Below, piece by piece: positions 1 to 6,913 of a DNA stretch of 12,370 bases. Position numbers and translations under genes: made by a program. Source of the DNA: JAVKDP01 sp040222185 (lineage in GTDB: Bacteria > Bacteroidota > Rhodothermia > Balneolales > Balneolaceae); assembly GCA_040222185.1 (NCBI GenBank), contig JAVKDP010000109.1, forward strand, positions 1-12,370. Direction: 5' to 3'. The notes below the pieces were generated by a model. It was not told the DNA's origin. It saw nothing but the letters and a program-made list of their open reading frames with translations, and made no database searches. The first letter of the stretch is position 1; the number at the start of each line of letters is the position of its first letter.

Positions 1-1533
1 CTGGTTATGGATTGTGATACTACAGGAGTTGAACCGGATTTTGCCCTTGTGAAATTCAAGAAACTTGCTGGTGGTGGATACTTCAAGATTATCAATCAGA
101 GTGTACCAAAAGCTTTAAAAACATTAGGATATTCTCCTAAGGAATCTGAAGCTATCATTAACTATGCGAAAGGGCATGGAACTCTTGATGGTTGTCCGCA
201 TATCAATCTGGAGACTCTAAAAGACAAAGGCTTTACTGAGGAAAAGCTGGAAGCAATTGAAGCAGCACTACCTAGTAGCTTTGACATCAAGTTTGCATTC
301 AACCAGTTTACACTGGGTGAAGAGTTCTGTAAAGAAGTACTTGGAATTACTGAAGAACAACTTGCAGATTTCTCCTTTGATATGCTTCGCCACCTGGGCT
401 TTAGCAAAGAGCAGGTTCAGGAAGCGAACGATTATGTTTGTGGTACGATGACCGTTGAAGGAGCTCCATTCTTAAAAGATGAGCACCTTGCAGTATTTGA
501 TTGTGCTAACAAGTGTGGTAGAATCGGAACCCGTTACATCTCTGCAGCAGGTCATATCAGAATGATGGCCGCAGCACAGCCATTCCTTTCAGGAGCAATT
601 TCAAAAACTATCAACCTGCCAAATGAGGCTACGGTTGAGGATATGAAAGATGCTTACATGTTATCATGGGAAATGATGCTTAAAGCGAATGCACTTTACA
701 GAGATGGTTCTAAACTAAGCCAGCCGTTGAACAGTATGGCGGATGTACTTGAAGAACTTGATGAAGAAGAGGATAATGTTGATGTAGCTACAGCAGTAGC
801 GCAAGACAAAGTGGTTGAAATCGCTGAGCGAATCATCCATAAATATGTTGCTCGTCGTCAACGTTTACCATTCCGTCGTGAAGGTTATACTCAAAAAGTG
901 AAAATTGGTGGCCAAAGCGTATACCTGAGAACAGGTGAATACGAAAATGGTCAACTTGGTGAGATCTTTATTGATATGCACCGAGAAGGAGCAGCATTCA
1001 GAAGCTTGCTAAACTGTTTTGCGATCTCAATATCTCTGGGCCTTCAGCATGGAGTGCCATTAGAGGAGTTTGTAGATGCATTTGTATTTACGAAGTTCGA
1101 ACCAAGCGGAATGGTTGCAGGAAATCCTCATGTGAAAATGAGTACCTCTGTAATCGATTACATTTTCCGTGAACTGGCTGTTGCCTATCTCGGAAGAGAA
1201 GACCTGGCTCATGTACCAGCTGAAGAAATTCAGACCCGTGAACTTCGCCCGACTGAAGAAGATGTAGTTGTTGCTACACCAGCACCTGTTGCTCCGCCAA
1301 AGCCTGCGGCTCCGGCTGAAGCAAAAGCTCCGGTATCAGAGCCGGTACCGGTTGTTGCGGAACCAACAGCAGCTAAAGGAAAAGCTTCCAGCAGCTATGA
1401 AACTGACTACCAAAAAGCGAAGCAACTCGGATATACAGGCGATGCTTGCCCGGAATGCGGAAGTATGACCATGGTTCGTAATGGTACGTGTATGAAATGT
1501 ATTACCTGCGGTTCAACCTCAGGATGTAGCTAA
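1..1533 (+). CDS. nrdJ: Class II (adenosylcobalamin-dependent) ribonucleotide reductase, C-terminal part
   Basis: The reading frame is open from base 1, so the start and N-terminal half lie outside the window; the ATG at 7 is an internal methionine. The enzyme reduces ribonucleotides to deoxyribonucleotides with coenzyme B12, in the cytoplasm. Family hallmarks near the left edge are DCDTTGVEPDFALVKFKK and GGGYFKIINQSVP. Further on come HIRMMAAAQPFLSGAISKT and YRDGSKLSQPL (residues counted from the ATG at 7: about 180-240). After the barrel there is an Ala/Pro/Val-rich linker (about 418-462), then a cysteine-rich tail with Cys481, 484, 495, 498, 501 and 507. In this family such a tail carries the CxxC pair that re-reduces the active site and a zinc-ribbon-like fold. 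The catalytic NPC-type motifs must lie upstream. Any B12 riboswitch would also be outside the window. The product assignment is firm; the full length is unknown. Confidence 0.95.
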   Translation: MVMDCDTTGVEPDFALVKFKKLAGGGYFKIINQSVPKALKTLGYSPKESEAIINYAKGHGTLDGCPHINLETLKDKGFTEEKLEAIEAALPSSFDIKFAFNQFTLGEEFCKEVLGITEEQLADFSFDMLRHLGFSKEQVQEANDYVCGTMTVEGAPFLKDEHLAVFDCANKCGRIGTRYISAAGHIRMMAAAQPFLSGAISKTINLPNEATVEDMKDAYMLSWEMMLKANALYRDGSKLSQPLNSMADVLEELDEEEDNVDVATAVAQDKVVEIAERIIHKYVARRQRLPFRREGYTQKVKIGGQSVYLRTGEYENGQLGEIFIDMHREGAAFRSLLNCFAISISLGLQHGVPLEEFVDAFVFTKFEPSGMVAGNPHVKMSTSVIDYIFRELAVAYLGREDLAHVPAEEIQTRELRPTEEDVVVATPAPVAPPKPAAPAEAKAPVSEPVPVVAEPTAAKGKASSSYETDYQKAKQLGYTGDACPECGSMTMVRNGTCMKCITCGSTSGCS

Positions 1534-1580
1534 GGAATAATTAGCTATACATAGTTTCTTTCATGGAGAAACAGGATAAA

Positions 1581-1614
1581 CCCCAATCGGCGGAAAGTTG
1601 ATTGGGGTTTTTTT
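1581..1614 (+). terminator. Rho-independent terminator of nrdJ
   Basis: A perfect 8-bp stem, CCCCAATC (1581-1588) with GATTGGGG (1600-1607), encloses an 11-base loop. It is followed at once by seven T (1608-1614), and three A before the stem can extend it. It lies 48 bases after the nrdJ stop, so it ends nrdJ transcription and leaves the downstream peptidase gene to its own promoter. I see no convincing promoter in the remaining 1615-1747. Confidence 0.92.
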
Positions 1615-1747
1615 GTAAAGAAATGTGAAGCACTAAAGTGTAGGTATTTATTAAGCAATTCATTTGTTTACTTCACTATTTAAAGAGCTGAGATTTATGG
1701 GGGTAAATCAGTTATCAGCTTTCAATTTCTAATTTAATTGGGTTCTA

Positions 1748-4700
1748 ATGAAAAGATTACTTCTGGTTTTAATCATTGCTGCCGTATGGTTTACAACTAC
1801 AGCAGAAGCACAAATCAGTGCAAAGTTAATGAGATTTATGGATGTCTCGGATACTCAGATCACCTTCGTATATGGCGGTGATATTTGGGTAATGCCAAAA
1901 GCAGGAGGGATGGCTGTCCCGATTACAAATTCGCCGGGTGAGGAAACATGGCCAAGGTTCTCTCCGGATGGTAAAGAAATTGCATTCACAGCCAACTATA
2001 ATGGAAACCAGGATATCTATGTGATGCCTGTTGCTGGTGGTGTTCCGACCCGAGTCACTTATCAGTCCCATGCCGACAGAATGGTAGAGTGGCACCCGGA
2101 TGGTGAACAGCTTCTGTTTGCTTCCAGAAGAGAATTAGGCCAAAGATCAGGCAACCAGTTTTATCTAGTGAGTAAAGAAGGTGGTTTTCCCGAAAAACTA
2201 AGAATTCCATATGGAGAACTAGCCAGCTTTTCAGAAGATGGAAACCATTTAGCTTATATCACCAAGATTACCGAAAACTATCCTTTCAAACGTTACAGAG
2301 GTGGACTGTCATCCGACATATTAATTTATGATCTGAAGAATAACTCAGCTGTAAATGTAACTCAGAATGAAGCCAATGATGGAAAGCCGGCCTGGGTAGG
2401 AGACAAGGTCTATTTTCTATCAGACCAGGGAAGTGAAGTTCGCTTGAATATCTATGCGTACGACACTAACACTAAAACCACTTCCAGGGTTACTAATTTC
2501 AAAGATTTTGACATTTCATTTATGAGTGCCGGAAGCAATGAAATTGTATTTGAGAATGGTGGGGAAATGTACCTGATGGATGCAGCTACAGAAGAGTACA
2601 AAAAAGTGCCAGTTCAAATTGTGAGTGATCTATCCATTGAAATGCCAAGAAAGCTGGATGTGAGTAGGAGTATTAGAAGCATGACAGCGGCTCCTGGTGC
2701 AAAAAGGATCATTTTCGAAGCAAGGGGAGAAATCTTCGATGTTCCTGTTAAAGAAGGATATTCAGTAAACCTTACAAAGAGTAGTGGAGCATTTGATCGT
2801 CAGCCTTCATGGTCACCGGATGGTAAGCACATTGCGTACTGGAGTGATAAATCCGGCGAGAATGAAATCTATCTGCAATCCACAGAAAGCTCAGAAGAGG
2901 CGAGAAAACTGACCAACAGAAAGAAGGGCTTTGGATATGAACTATACTGGTCACCAGATAGCAAGATGATTGCCTTTATTGATGAAACCAACACCATATC
3001 AGTGATTGATGTTGAGAATGGAAGAACTACGGTAGCCGGAAATACGGTTTGGAATACAGGGCATGGAGGCAGATTCAATTATCCAATTTCATGGTCACAT
3101 GATTCAAAGTGGATTACATTCAGTGAAGGTCTGGAAAACTCAAACAGTGCTGTGTTTGTTTATAACCTGGACACTAAAAAGAAGCACCAGGTGAGTAGTG
3201 GTTTCTACCAGGATTCTTACCCTGTATTTAGTTCAGATGGCAGCTATCTATTTTATATCACGAACAGGAATTTCTCAGCCAACTATTCCGATATGGATGG
3301 AACATGGATTTATCCGAATTCATCTCAAATAGCTTCACTGAGCCTTAGAAATGATGTACCATCGCTTTTAGCTCCTAAAAATGACGCCTTAGATCTTCCA
3401 AAAGACGAGGATAGTGATGACAATAAAAAGGACGAGGAAAGCGAAGACTCTGATGATGGCTTGGTCATAGACCTCGAAGGAATTGAAGCACGATTAGTCA
3501 TTCTTCCGCCTGACGCAGGAAATATTGGTGCATTGATGCCATTTGATGGAAAACTGGTCTATTTACGTTTCCCAAATACTGGTTCGAATGATAGAGGAGC
3601 TTCCCTTGTGGTCTATAATTTAGATTCTCGTGAAGACAGTGAGGTTATCTCCAACATAAATGGAGCTACGGTAACGGCTGATGGAAAATCTATTCTCGTG
3701 GGAAGCAGGGGGCAGTATGGGATTATAAAACCACAAGGAGGGCAAAAGATCTCAGATCCTATCCCTACCGATGGCCTCGTTATGGACTGGGTTCCTAAAG
3801 AAGAGTGGAAACAGATATTTAATGATACCTGGAGAAGGCATCGCGATTTCTTTTATGATCCGAATATGCATGGAGTTGACTGGAACAAGCTCAGAACTCA
3901 ATATGGCGAGCTATTAGATGATGCCAGGACCCGATGGGATGTAAGTTTTCTTCAGACGAACCTGGCAGCAGAGCTTAGCGCGGGACATACTTATACCCGT
4001 GGTGGAGATAACGAAAGAGTTACACCTCAGCGAACAGGTTTCCTTGGAGTAAATCTCGAGCTGGATGGAAATAAATACCGAATTAAACATATAGTAAAAC
4101 CAGCAGTTTGGGATACCGAAGTTCGTTCTCCGTTCGACAGGCCCGGAGTTACAGTTTCTGCGGGAGATTATATTCATTCAGTAAATGGGGTTGCATTAGA
4201 TTCCAGGAAGGACCCATATGCTCCTTTTGAAAACCTTTCCGGTGAAGTTGTTTCATTGATGATTAGCTCAAACGGAAATGCAAATGATGCCGAACAGGTA
4301 ATTGTGGAAACACTTACACCAGCAGAAGAAGTGAGGTTACGTTACCTGGAATGGATCGAGAATAACCGGAAAATGGTAGAAGAACTTTCCGACGGTAACC
4401 TGGGATACATTTATATGTCAAATACAGGAGGGAGAGGACAACTCGAACTTGTGAAGATGTACTACGGGCAACTGGATAAAAAAGGATTCATTATAGATGA
4501 GCGCTTCAATGGTGGTGGGCAGCTTGCGGATCGATTCCTTGAATTGCTAAAAAGACCAGTTGTGTACAACCTGCACTGGAGGCATGGTAAAGACCATACT
4601 AATCCTGTAAAAACCAATACAGGCCCTATGGGAATGCTTATCAATGGATGGGCAGGGTCAGGTGGTGACGGCCTTCCATGGGCATTCCAGGAGCTTGAAG

Positions 4701-5020
4701 CAGGCCCGATAGTCGGAGAGCGAACCTTAGGAATATTAGTTGGCCCTGCAACTGGCCATGGTTTGATAGATGGCGGAGGAATTACAGTTCCTGGTGCCCG
4801 TTTATATGACAACGACGGACATTGGTTCTGGGAAGGAGAGGGCGTTCGTCCGGATTTCCCGGTATGGGATGATCCAAATATTCTGATCCAGGGAAGGGAT
4901 CCACAAATGGAAAAAGTGGTAGAAGAAGTGATGAAGTTGGTGAATGATTCATCCAACAGAATGACTCCCGCTCCGCCTTTGGAAGATCGCTCTGGTGCCA
5001 ACCAGAAGAAAAGAGACTAA
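1748..5020 (+). CDS. Secreted tricorn-like S41 family peptidase
   Basis: This is a 1090-residue protein close to the length of archaeal tricorn (about 1070). A signal peptide covers residues 1-21 (basic MKR, hydrophobic core, AEA before Gln22), so it is probably periplasmic. Residues about 25-540 carry repeated beta-propeller (PD40/WD40-like) blades, seen as RFSPDGKEIAF, SWSPDGKHIAYWS, YWSPDSKMIAF and SWSHDSKWITF. A very acidic linker follows at 552-571. A PDZ-like segment lies at about 767-855, inside the peptidase half. Likely catalytic residues are His747 (in LSAGHTY), Ser971 (in GWAGSGGD) and Glu1029 (in WEGEGVRPD). These agree in order and almost in number with tricorn His746, Ser965 and Glu1023, recalled from the family. 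Tricorn trims peptides from larger proteases; here a role in periplasmic peptide degradation is inferred. The gene stands alone between two terminators. Confidence 0.92.
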   Translation: MKRLLLVLIIAAVWFTTTAEAQISAKLMRFMDVSDTQITFVYGGDIWVMPKAGGMAVPITNSPGEETWPRFSPDGKEIAFTANYNGNQDIYVMPVAGGVPTRVTYQSHADRMVEWHPDGEQLLFASRRELGQRSGNQFYLVSKEGGFPEKLRIPYGELASFSEDGNHLAYITKITENYPFKRYRGGLSSDILIYDLKNNSAVNVTQNEANDGKPAWVGDKVYFLSDQGSEVRLNIYAYDTNTKTTSRVTNFKDFDISFMSAGSNEIVFENGGEMYLMDAATEEYKKVPVQIVSDLSIEMPRKLDVSRSIRSMTAAPGAKRIIFEARGEIFDVPVKEGYSVNLTKSSGAFDRQPSWSPDGKHIAYWSDKSGENEIYLQSTESSEEARKLTNRKKGFGYELYWSPDSKMIAFIDETNTISVIDVENGRTTVAGNTVWNTGHGGRFNYPISWSHDSKWITFSEGLENSNSAVFVYNLDTKKKHQVSSGFYQDSYPVFSSDGSYLFYITNRNFSANYSDMDGTWIYPNSSQIASLSLRNDVPSLLAPKNDALDLPKDEDSDDNKKDEESEDSDDGLVIDLEGIEARLVILPPDAGNIGALMPFDGKLVYLRFPNTGSNDRGASLVVYNLDSREDSEVISNINGATVTADGKSILVGSRGQYGIIKPQGGQKISDPIPTDGLVMDWVPKEEWKQIFNDTWRRHRDFFYDPNMHGVDWNKLRTQYGELLDDARTRWDVSFLQTNLAAELSAGHTYTRGGDNERVTPQRTGFLGVNLELDGNKYRIKHIVKPAVWDTEVRSPFDRPGVTVSAGDYIHSVNGVALDSRKDPYAPFENLSGEVVSLMISSNGNANDAEQVIVETLTPAEEVRLRYLEWIENNRKMVEELSDGNLGYIYMSNTGGRGQLELVKMYYGQLDKKGFIIDERFNGGGQLADRFLELLKRPVVYNLHWRHGKDHTNPVKTNTGPMGMLINGWAGSGGDGLPWAFQELEAGPIVGERTLGILVGPATGHGLIDGGGITVPGARLYDNDGHWFWEGEGVRPDFPVWDDPNILIQGRDPQMEKVVEEVMKLVNDSSNRMTPAPPLEDRSGANQKKRD

Positions 5021-5022
5021 GC

Positions 5023-5058
5023 AAAAGCCTCAATCATTCATTTGGTTGAGGCTTTTTT
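5023..5058. terminator. Probable bidirectional terminator between convergent genes
   Basis: An 11-bp perfect stem, AAAAGCCTCAA (5023-5033) with TTGAGGCTTTT (5046-5056), encloses a 12-base loop. On the plus strand it ends in six T (5053-5058), two bases after the peptidase stop. Read on the minus strand the same hairpin ends in four T, so it could also stop transcription of the small minus-strand genes arriving from 5139. Confidence 0.9.
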
Positions 5059-5107
5059 ATTATAGAGAATTAGTTCTTTTCAAGGATTAGAGTATTTCTT
5101 TATCGTC

Positions 5108-5143
5108 GCACAACCGAGACATCTGCACTAGGTTCTAGTTAAA
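5108..5143 (+). repeat. Interspersed palindromic repeat, copy 0 (most degenerate)
   Basis: This copy shows GCACAACCGAGAC (5108-5120) followed by a tail CACTAGGTTCTAGTTAAAC. It aligns with the minus-strand reading of the copy at 6373-6418 (GCACAAGCGAGAC, then CTAGTTTTGGGGTTAAA). The palindromic core is damaged here. Its tail points right, into the 162-residue gene, and contains that gene's stop codon (TAA on the minus strand at 5139-5141). Strand is given as the direction from core to tail. It is the weakest of the four copies. Confidence 0.55.
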
Positions 5144-5627
5144 CCAATATATTGCCATTGCAAAAGTACTTTTCTGATAATGGGACTTTGAAAAAAAAAC
5201 CATACACCTCGTTATTCGAATTAAACTGACTTAATTTAGAATCGTCCCACTTGAGGTCATAATATGCAAATTTGCCTTTTGGCTTGAAGTAAGCAAAGAC
5301 TTTGTATTCCCCTTCAAAAAAAGCTCTGACAATTTTCTTATACAAATCAATTGCTCCAGCTTCATCAAAAAATTGTTCAAACTCAAAAAGTTTTGTTCTA
5401 AATTCGATACTAAATCGGCTAAGGCTTATTAAAACAAAGTCATCTGGATCATTCTTATTTTCAATCTCTAAGTTAGCATTTGGGTAATCTAGTTTATAGG
5501 AAAGAAGAAAATATTCTTCTTTTAAGATCTTAATATGATTCAGTATCTCTTCAAATAAATGGAAAAAAGATGATTCAGGATCTATTTTTTTGGAGAAATT
5601 TTTAGATTCTATCATTAATTCTTTCAT
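5139..5627 (-). CDS. Small protein of unknown function (162 aa)
   Basis: I do not recognise this protein. It is predicted soluble, with no signal peptide or membrane segment. It is rich in Lys, Glu, Asp, Phe and Tyr, with a helical-looking N-terminal half (charged, FFHLFEEILNHIKILKEEYF at about 21-40) and aromatic segments near the C-terminus (YKVFAYFKPKGKFAYYDLKW). The only cysteine is near the end (YFCNG). The start ATG (5625-5627) is the only one giving full length, apart from Met5 four codons later; no clear Shine-Dalgarno site is seen. It lies between inward-facing repeat copies at 5108-5143 and 5658-5697, and its stop codon is repeat sequence. Size, composition and setting resemble accessory genes such as immunity proteins, but this is context only. 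Confidence 0.7.
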   Translation of the reverse strand: MKELMIESKNFSKKIDPESSFFHLFEEILNHIKILKEEYFLLSYKLDYPNANLEIENKNDPDDFVLISLSRFSIEFRTKLFEFEQFFDEAGAIDLYKKIVRAFFEGEYKVFAYFKPKGKFAYYDLKWDDSKLSQFNSNNEVYGFFFKVPLSEKYFCNGNILV

Positions 5628-5657
5628 AAAATCCAGCTATAGTTTTTTGTTTCTCAA

Positions 5658-5697
5658 CCTAACCCCAACCTAGCGCAAGCAGCCTGTGCTTAACTAA
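5658..5697 (-). repeat. Interspersed palindromic repeat, copy 1
   Basis: On the plus strand this reads CCTAACCCCAACCTAGCGC, then AAGCAGCCTGTGCTTAACTAA. AAGCA and TGCTT pair around GCCTG, and TAG with CTA pairs further out with mismatches between, giving a bulged hairpin. The one-sided tail is read on the minus strand as CTAGGTTGGGGTTAGG and points left, towards the 162-residue gene. It shares TAACCCCAA, CTAGC and CAAGC with the copy at 6373-6418 and AACCTAGCGCAAGC with the copy at 6013-6041. The 9-mer TAACTAATT just outside the core (5691-5699) recurs at 6420-6428. Confidence 0.75.
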
Positions 5698-5730
5698 TTT
5701 GTTCATTATAATATTGATATCATGTTATAC

Positions 5731-6009
5731 TTAATTCAAATCCAGATCCGATTCAGAAACATTTGATTTTCCTGTATTCAAATAAATCGTTTCTGCAAAG
5801 TCGCAAGTTTCACAAAACACTTTAATCCCAATTTGTTTACGTCGTTGATAGCTCCTAATTTCAAAATCAATTATATGATCTATGCTCAAAGGACATTTCA
5901 ATCCTTGAACAAAAGGATTATCTGTAATTTGTTTAAACAATCGTAACGTTTCTTTTGCAACTCTCGCAAATTCCATCTTTTTCTTATCGCTCATTCTTTC
6001 TATTCCCAT
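5731..6009 (-). CDS. Small protein of unknown function (92 aa) with a CxxC pair
   Basis: I do not recognise this protein. It is soluble and basic at its N-terminus, with three cysteines: Cys39 (KCPLS) and Cys66/Cys69 (FCETCDF). With His45 between them these could form a small zinc site; that is speculation from spacing. The longest start is ATG 6007-6009, only three bases from a repeat copy. The second methionine (Met6, ATG at 5992-5994) has a purine-rich GGAATAGAAAG just before it and is the more likely start, giving 87 residues. It lies between repeat copies whose tails face away from it, unlike its two neighbours. Low cysteine-pair evidence and no homology recall keep the function open. 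Confidence 0.65.
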   Translation of the reverse strand: MGIERMSDKKKMEFARVAKETLRLFKQITDNPFVQGLKCPLSIDHIIDFEIRSYQRRKQIGIKVFCETCDFAETIYLNTGKSNVSESDLDLN

Positions 6010-6012
6010 AGG

Positions 6013-6041
6013 CTAGTTAAGCTTGCGCTAGGTTTGGGTCA
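6013..6041 (+). repeat. Interspersed palindromic repeat, copy 2 (short form)
   Basis: This reads CTAGTTAAGCTTGCGCTAG (6013-6031) followed by the tail GTTTGGGTCA. Compared with the other copies the loop is deleted, so the outer arm TAGTTAAGC joins directly to CTTGCGCTAGG. AGTTAAGC and GCTTGCGCTAGGTT both match the minus-strand reading of the copy at 5658-5697. The tail points right into the immunity-like gene and its last bases supply that gene's stop (TGA on the minus strand, 6039-6041). Confidence 0.75.
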
Positions 6042-6365
6042 CTTATTAATTTCTAAAGTGGCTAATATTAATGCTAATCTATCTTTTACAGGCTTGGGAA
6101 CTACATTCTCAGCTCTAATCAACTCCATCATAAAAGAATATTCCTCTTCTGAAATTTCCATTTTCTGAGCAACTTTGACTATTAAAGCATAAAATTCACC
6201 ATCAATTTCAATCTCATACTCATACAATTGAGTAATTATTGTATGGAAAGCAAGACCATATTCTCTATTCTCCAAGAGTTCTTTAGAATTATTAATATCA
6301 AAATCTTCTAAACCTAACTCTTTAGCTGCTTCAATTAATCCAGAAACTATTTTTGATGTATTCAT
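6039..6365 (-). CDS. MafI-like immunity family protein (candidate)
   Basis: This is a 108-residue, acidic, all-helical-looking protein without signal peptide. The segment ELLENREYGLAFHTIITQL (29-47), followed by YEYEIEI, then a conserved-looking EEEYSFMMELI (73-83), resembles proteins annotated as MafI-family immunity proteins. Those neutralise the toxin domains of Maf-type polymorphic toxins by direct binding in the cytoplasm. The match is from memory of the family pattern and length (about 80-110 residues), so it is a candidate call. No toxin gene lies next to it, which would make it an orphan immunity gene. The ATG lies seven bases from the end of the repeat tail at 6373, preceded by an A-rich stretch. 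The stop codon overlaps the repeat at 6013-6041. An alternative is an unrelated small helical protein. Confidence 0.7.
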   Translation of the reverse strand: MNTSKIVSGLIEAAKELGLEDFDINNSKELLENREYGLAFHTIITQLYEYEIEIDGEFYALIVKVAQKMEISEEEYSFMMELIRAENVVPKPVKDRLALILATLEINK

Positions 6366-6372
6366 TTTTATT

Positions 6373-6418
6373 TAACCCCAAAACTAGCCCAAGCGTCTCG
6401 CTTGTGCAAACTAGTTTA
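6373..6418 (-). repeat. Interspersed palindromic repeat, copy 3 (best preserved)
   Basis: This is a two-part hairpin: AAACTAG (6381-6387) pairs with CTAGTTT (6411-6417), and inside it CAAGCG (6390-6395) pairs with CGCTTG (6399-6404) around a TCT loop. Unequal spacers (CC and TGCAAA) lie between the two stems. On the minus strand the one-sided tail reads CTAGTTTTGGGGTTAAA and points left to the immunity-like gene. The right-hand outer sequence TAACTAATT (6420-6428), shared with the copy at 5658-5697, runs into the stop codon of the acetyltransferase gene. The hairpin could also weaken or end transcription from the upstream operon. Confidence 0.85.
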
Positions 6419-6422
6419 CTAA

Positions 6423-6911
6423 CTAATTAACCCTTCGCTCAAGAATCATAGTATTTCTCCATTCTCCATCAAGCTGAGCAATCTTTTCCCGGTAGCCAAC
6501 TTCTCTGAATCTATGTTTTAAGTGTAAGCGAATACTAGCAATATTTTCAGGGAATACAGAAGATTGTAAAGTCCAGAACCCTTCCACTTCACTTTGAACA
6601 ATCAATTCATTCATTAAAGCCGACCCGATTCCTCGTCCTGAAAAATCCGGATGGATATAAATGGTTACTTCAGCTACACCTTCATAGACTTTGCGTTTCG
6701 AAACTGGGCTTAATACAGCCCATCCAGCTATTCTATTTTCCACTTCAGCTATGATTCTACACGTTTCAAGATGACTACTATCCCAATCTCCCCAGGTAGG
6801 AACGGTGGTCTCAAAAGTGGCTAGTCTTGTTTCTAGTCCCAATCGGTAAATCTCAGAAACGGAAGGCCAATCGGATTTAACTAAGGGGCGGAATTTGGGG
6901 TTAATATCCAT
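6423..6911 (-). CDS. GNAT family N-acetyltransferase, phosphinothricin acetyltransferase-like
   Basis: This is 162 residues, the normal size for a single-domain GNAT. It transfers acetyl from acetyl-CoA to an amine substrate in the cytoplasm. The acetyl-CoA loop is seen as SGRGIGSALM (91-100) after the strand EVTIYIHPDF (81-90). N-terminal FRPLVKSDWPSVSEIY and the ATFET segment (31-35), plus PENIASIRLHLKHRFREVGY (121-140), fit the PAT/MddA-type subgroup that acts on phosphinothricin, methionine sulfone or similar amino-acid analogues. The true substrate cannot be read from sequence. Its start lies two bases after the stop of the radical SAM gene, so it is the last gene of a three-gene operon. 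Its stop codon touches the outer edge of the repeat copy at 6373-6418. Confidence 0.9.
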   Translation of the reverse strand: MDINPKFRPLVKSDWPSVSEIYRLGLETRLATFETTVPTWGDWDSSHLETCRIIAEVENRIAGWAVLSPVSKRKVYEGVAEVTIYIHPDFSGRGIGSALMNELIVQSEVEGFWTLQSSVFPENIASIRLHLKHRFREVGYREKIAQLDGEWRNTMILERRVN

Positions 6912-6913
6912 AC

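Noticed and set aside
4462..5001. 179-codon minus-strand frame inside the tricorn-like peptidase gene
   Set aside because: It lies wholly antisense to the catalytic domain, has proline- and serine-rich shadow composition, and the sense frame has clear motifs.
5108..6428. Integron cassette array with attC sites (bulged hairpins, small same-strand genes, GTTRRRY-like ends such as GTTAGGT, GTTAAAT and GTTAAAC)
   Set aside because: The tails alternate in direction, whereas attC sites in a cassette array share one orientation. Matching RYYYAAC partners are missing, one copy (6013-6041) lacks the GTTRRRY end, and no integrase gene is present. A recombinase-independent repeat family fits better, though I cannot fully exclude a diverged system.
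5108..6428. CRISPR array
   Set aside because: There are only four copies, in mixed orientation, separated by genes of different sizes rather than by uniform spacers, and no cas genes are present.
5108..6428. Target-site duplications flanking the two repeat-bounded units
   Set aside because: I compared the bases outside each unit and found no matching short direct repeat. The shared 9-mer TAACTAATT (5691-5699 and 6420-6428) lies on the same outer side of two copies and looks like part of the repeat, not a duplication.
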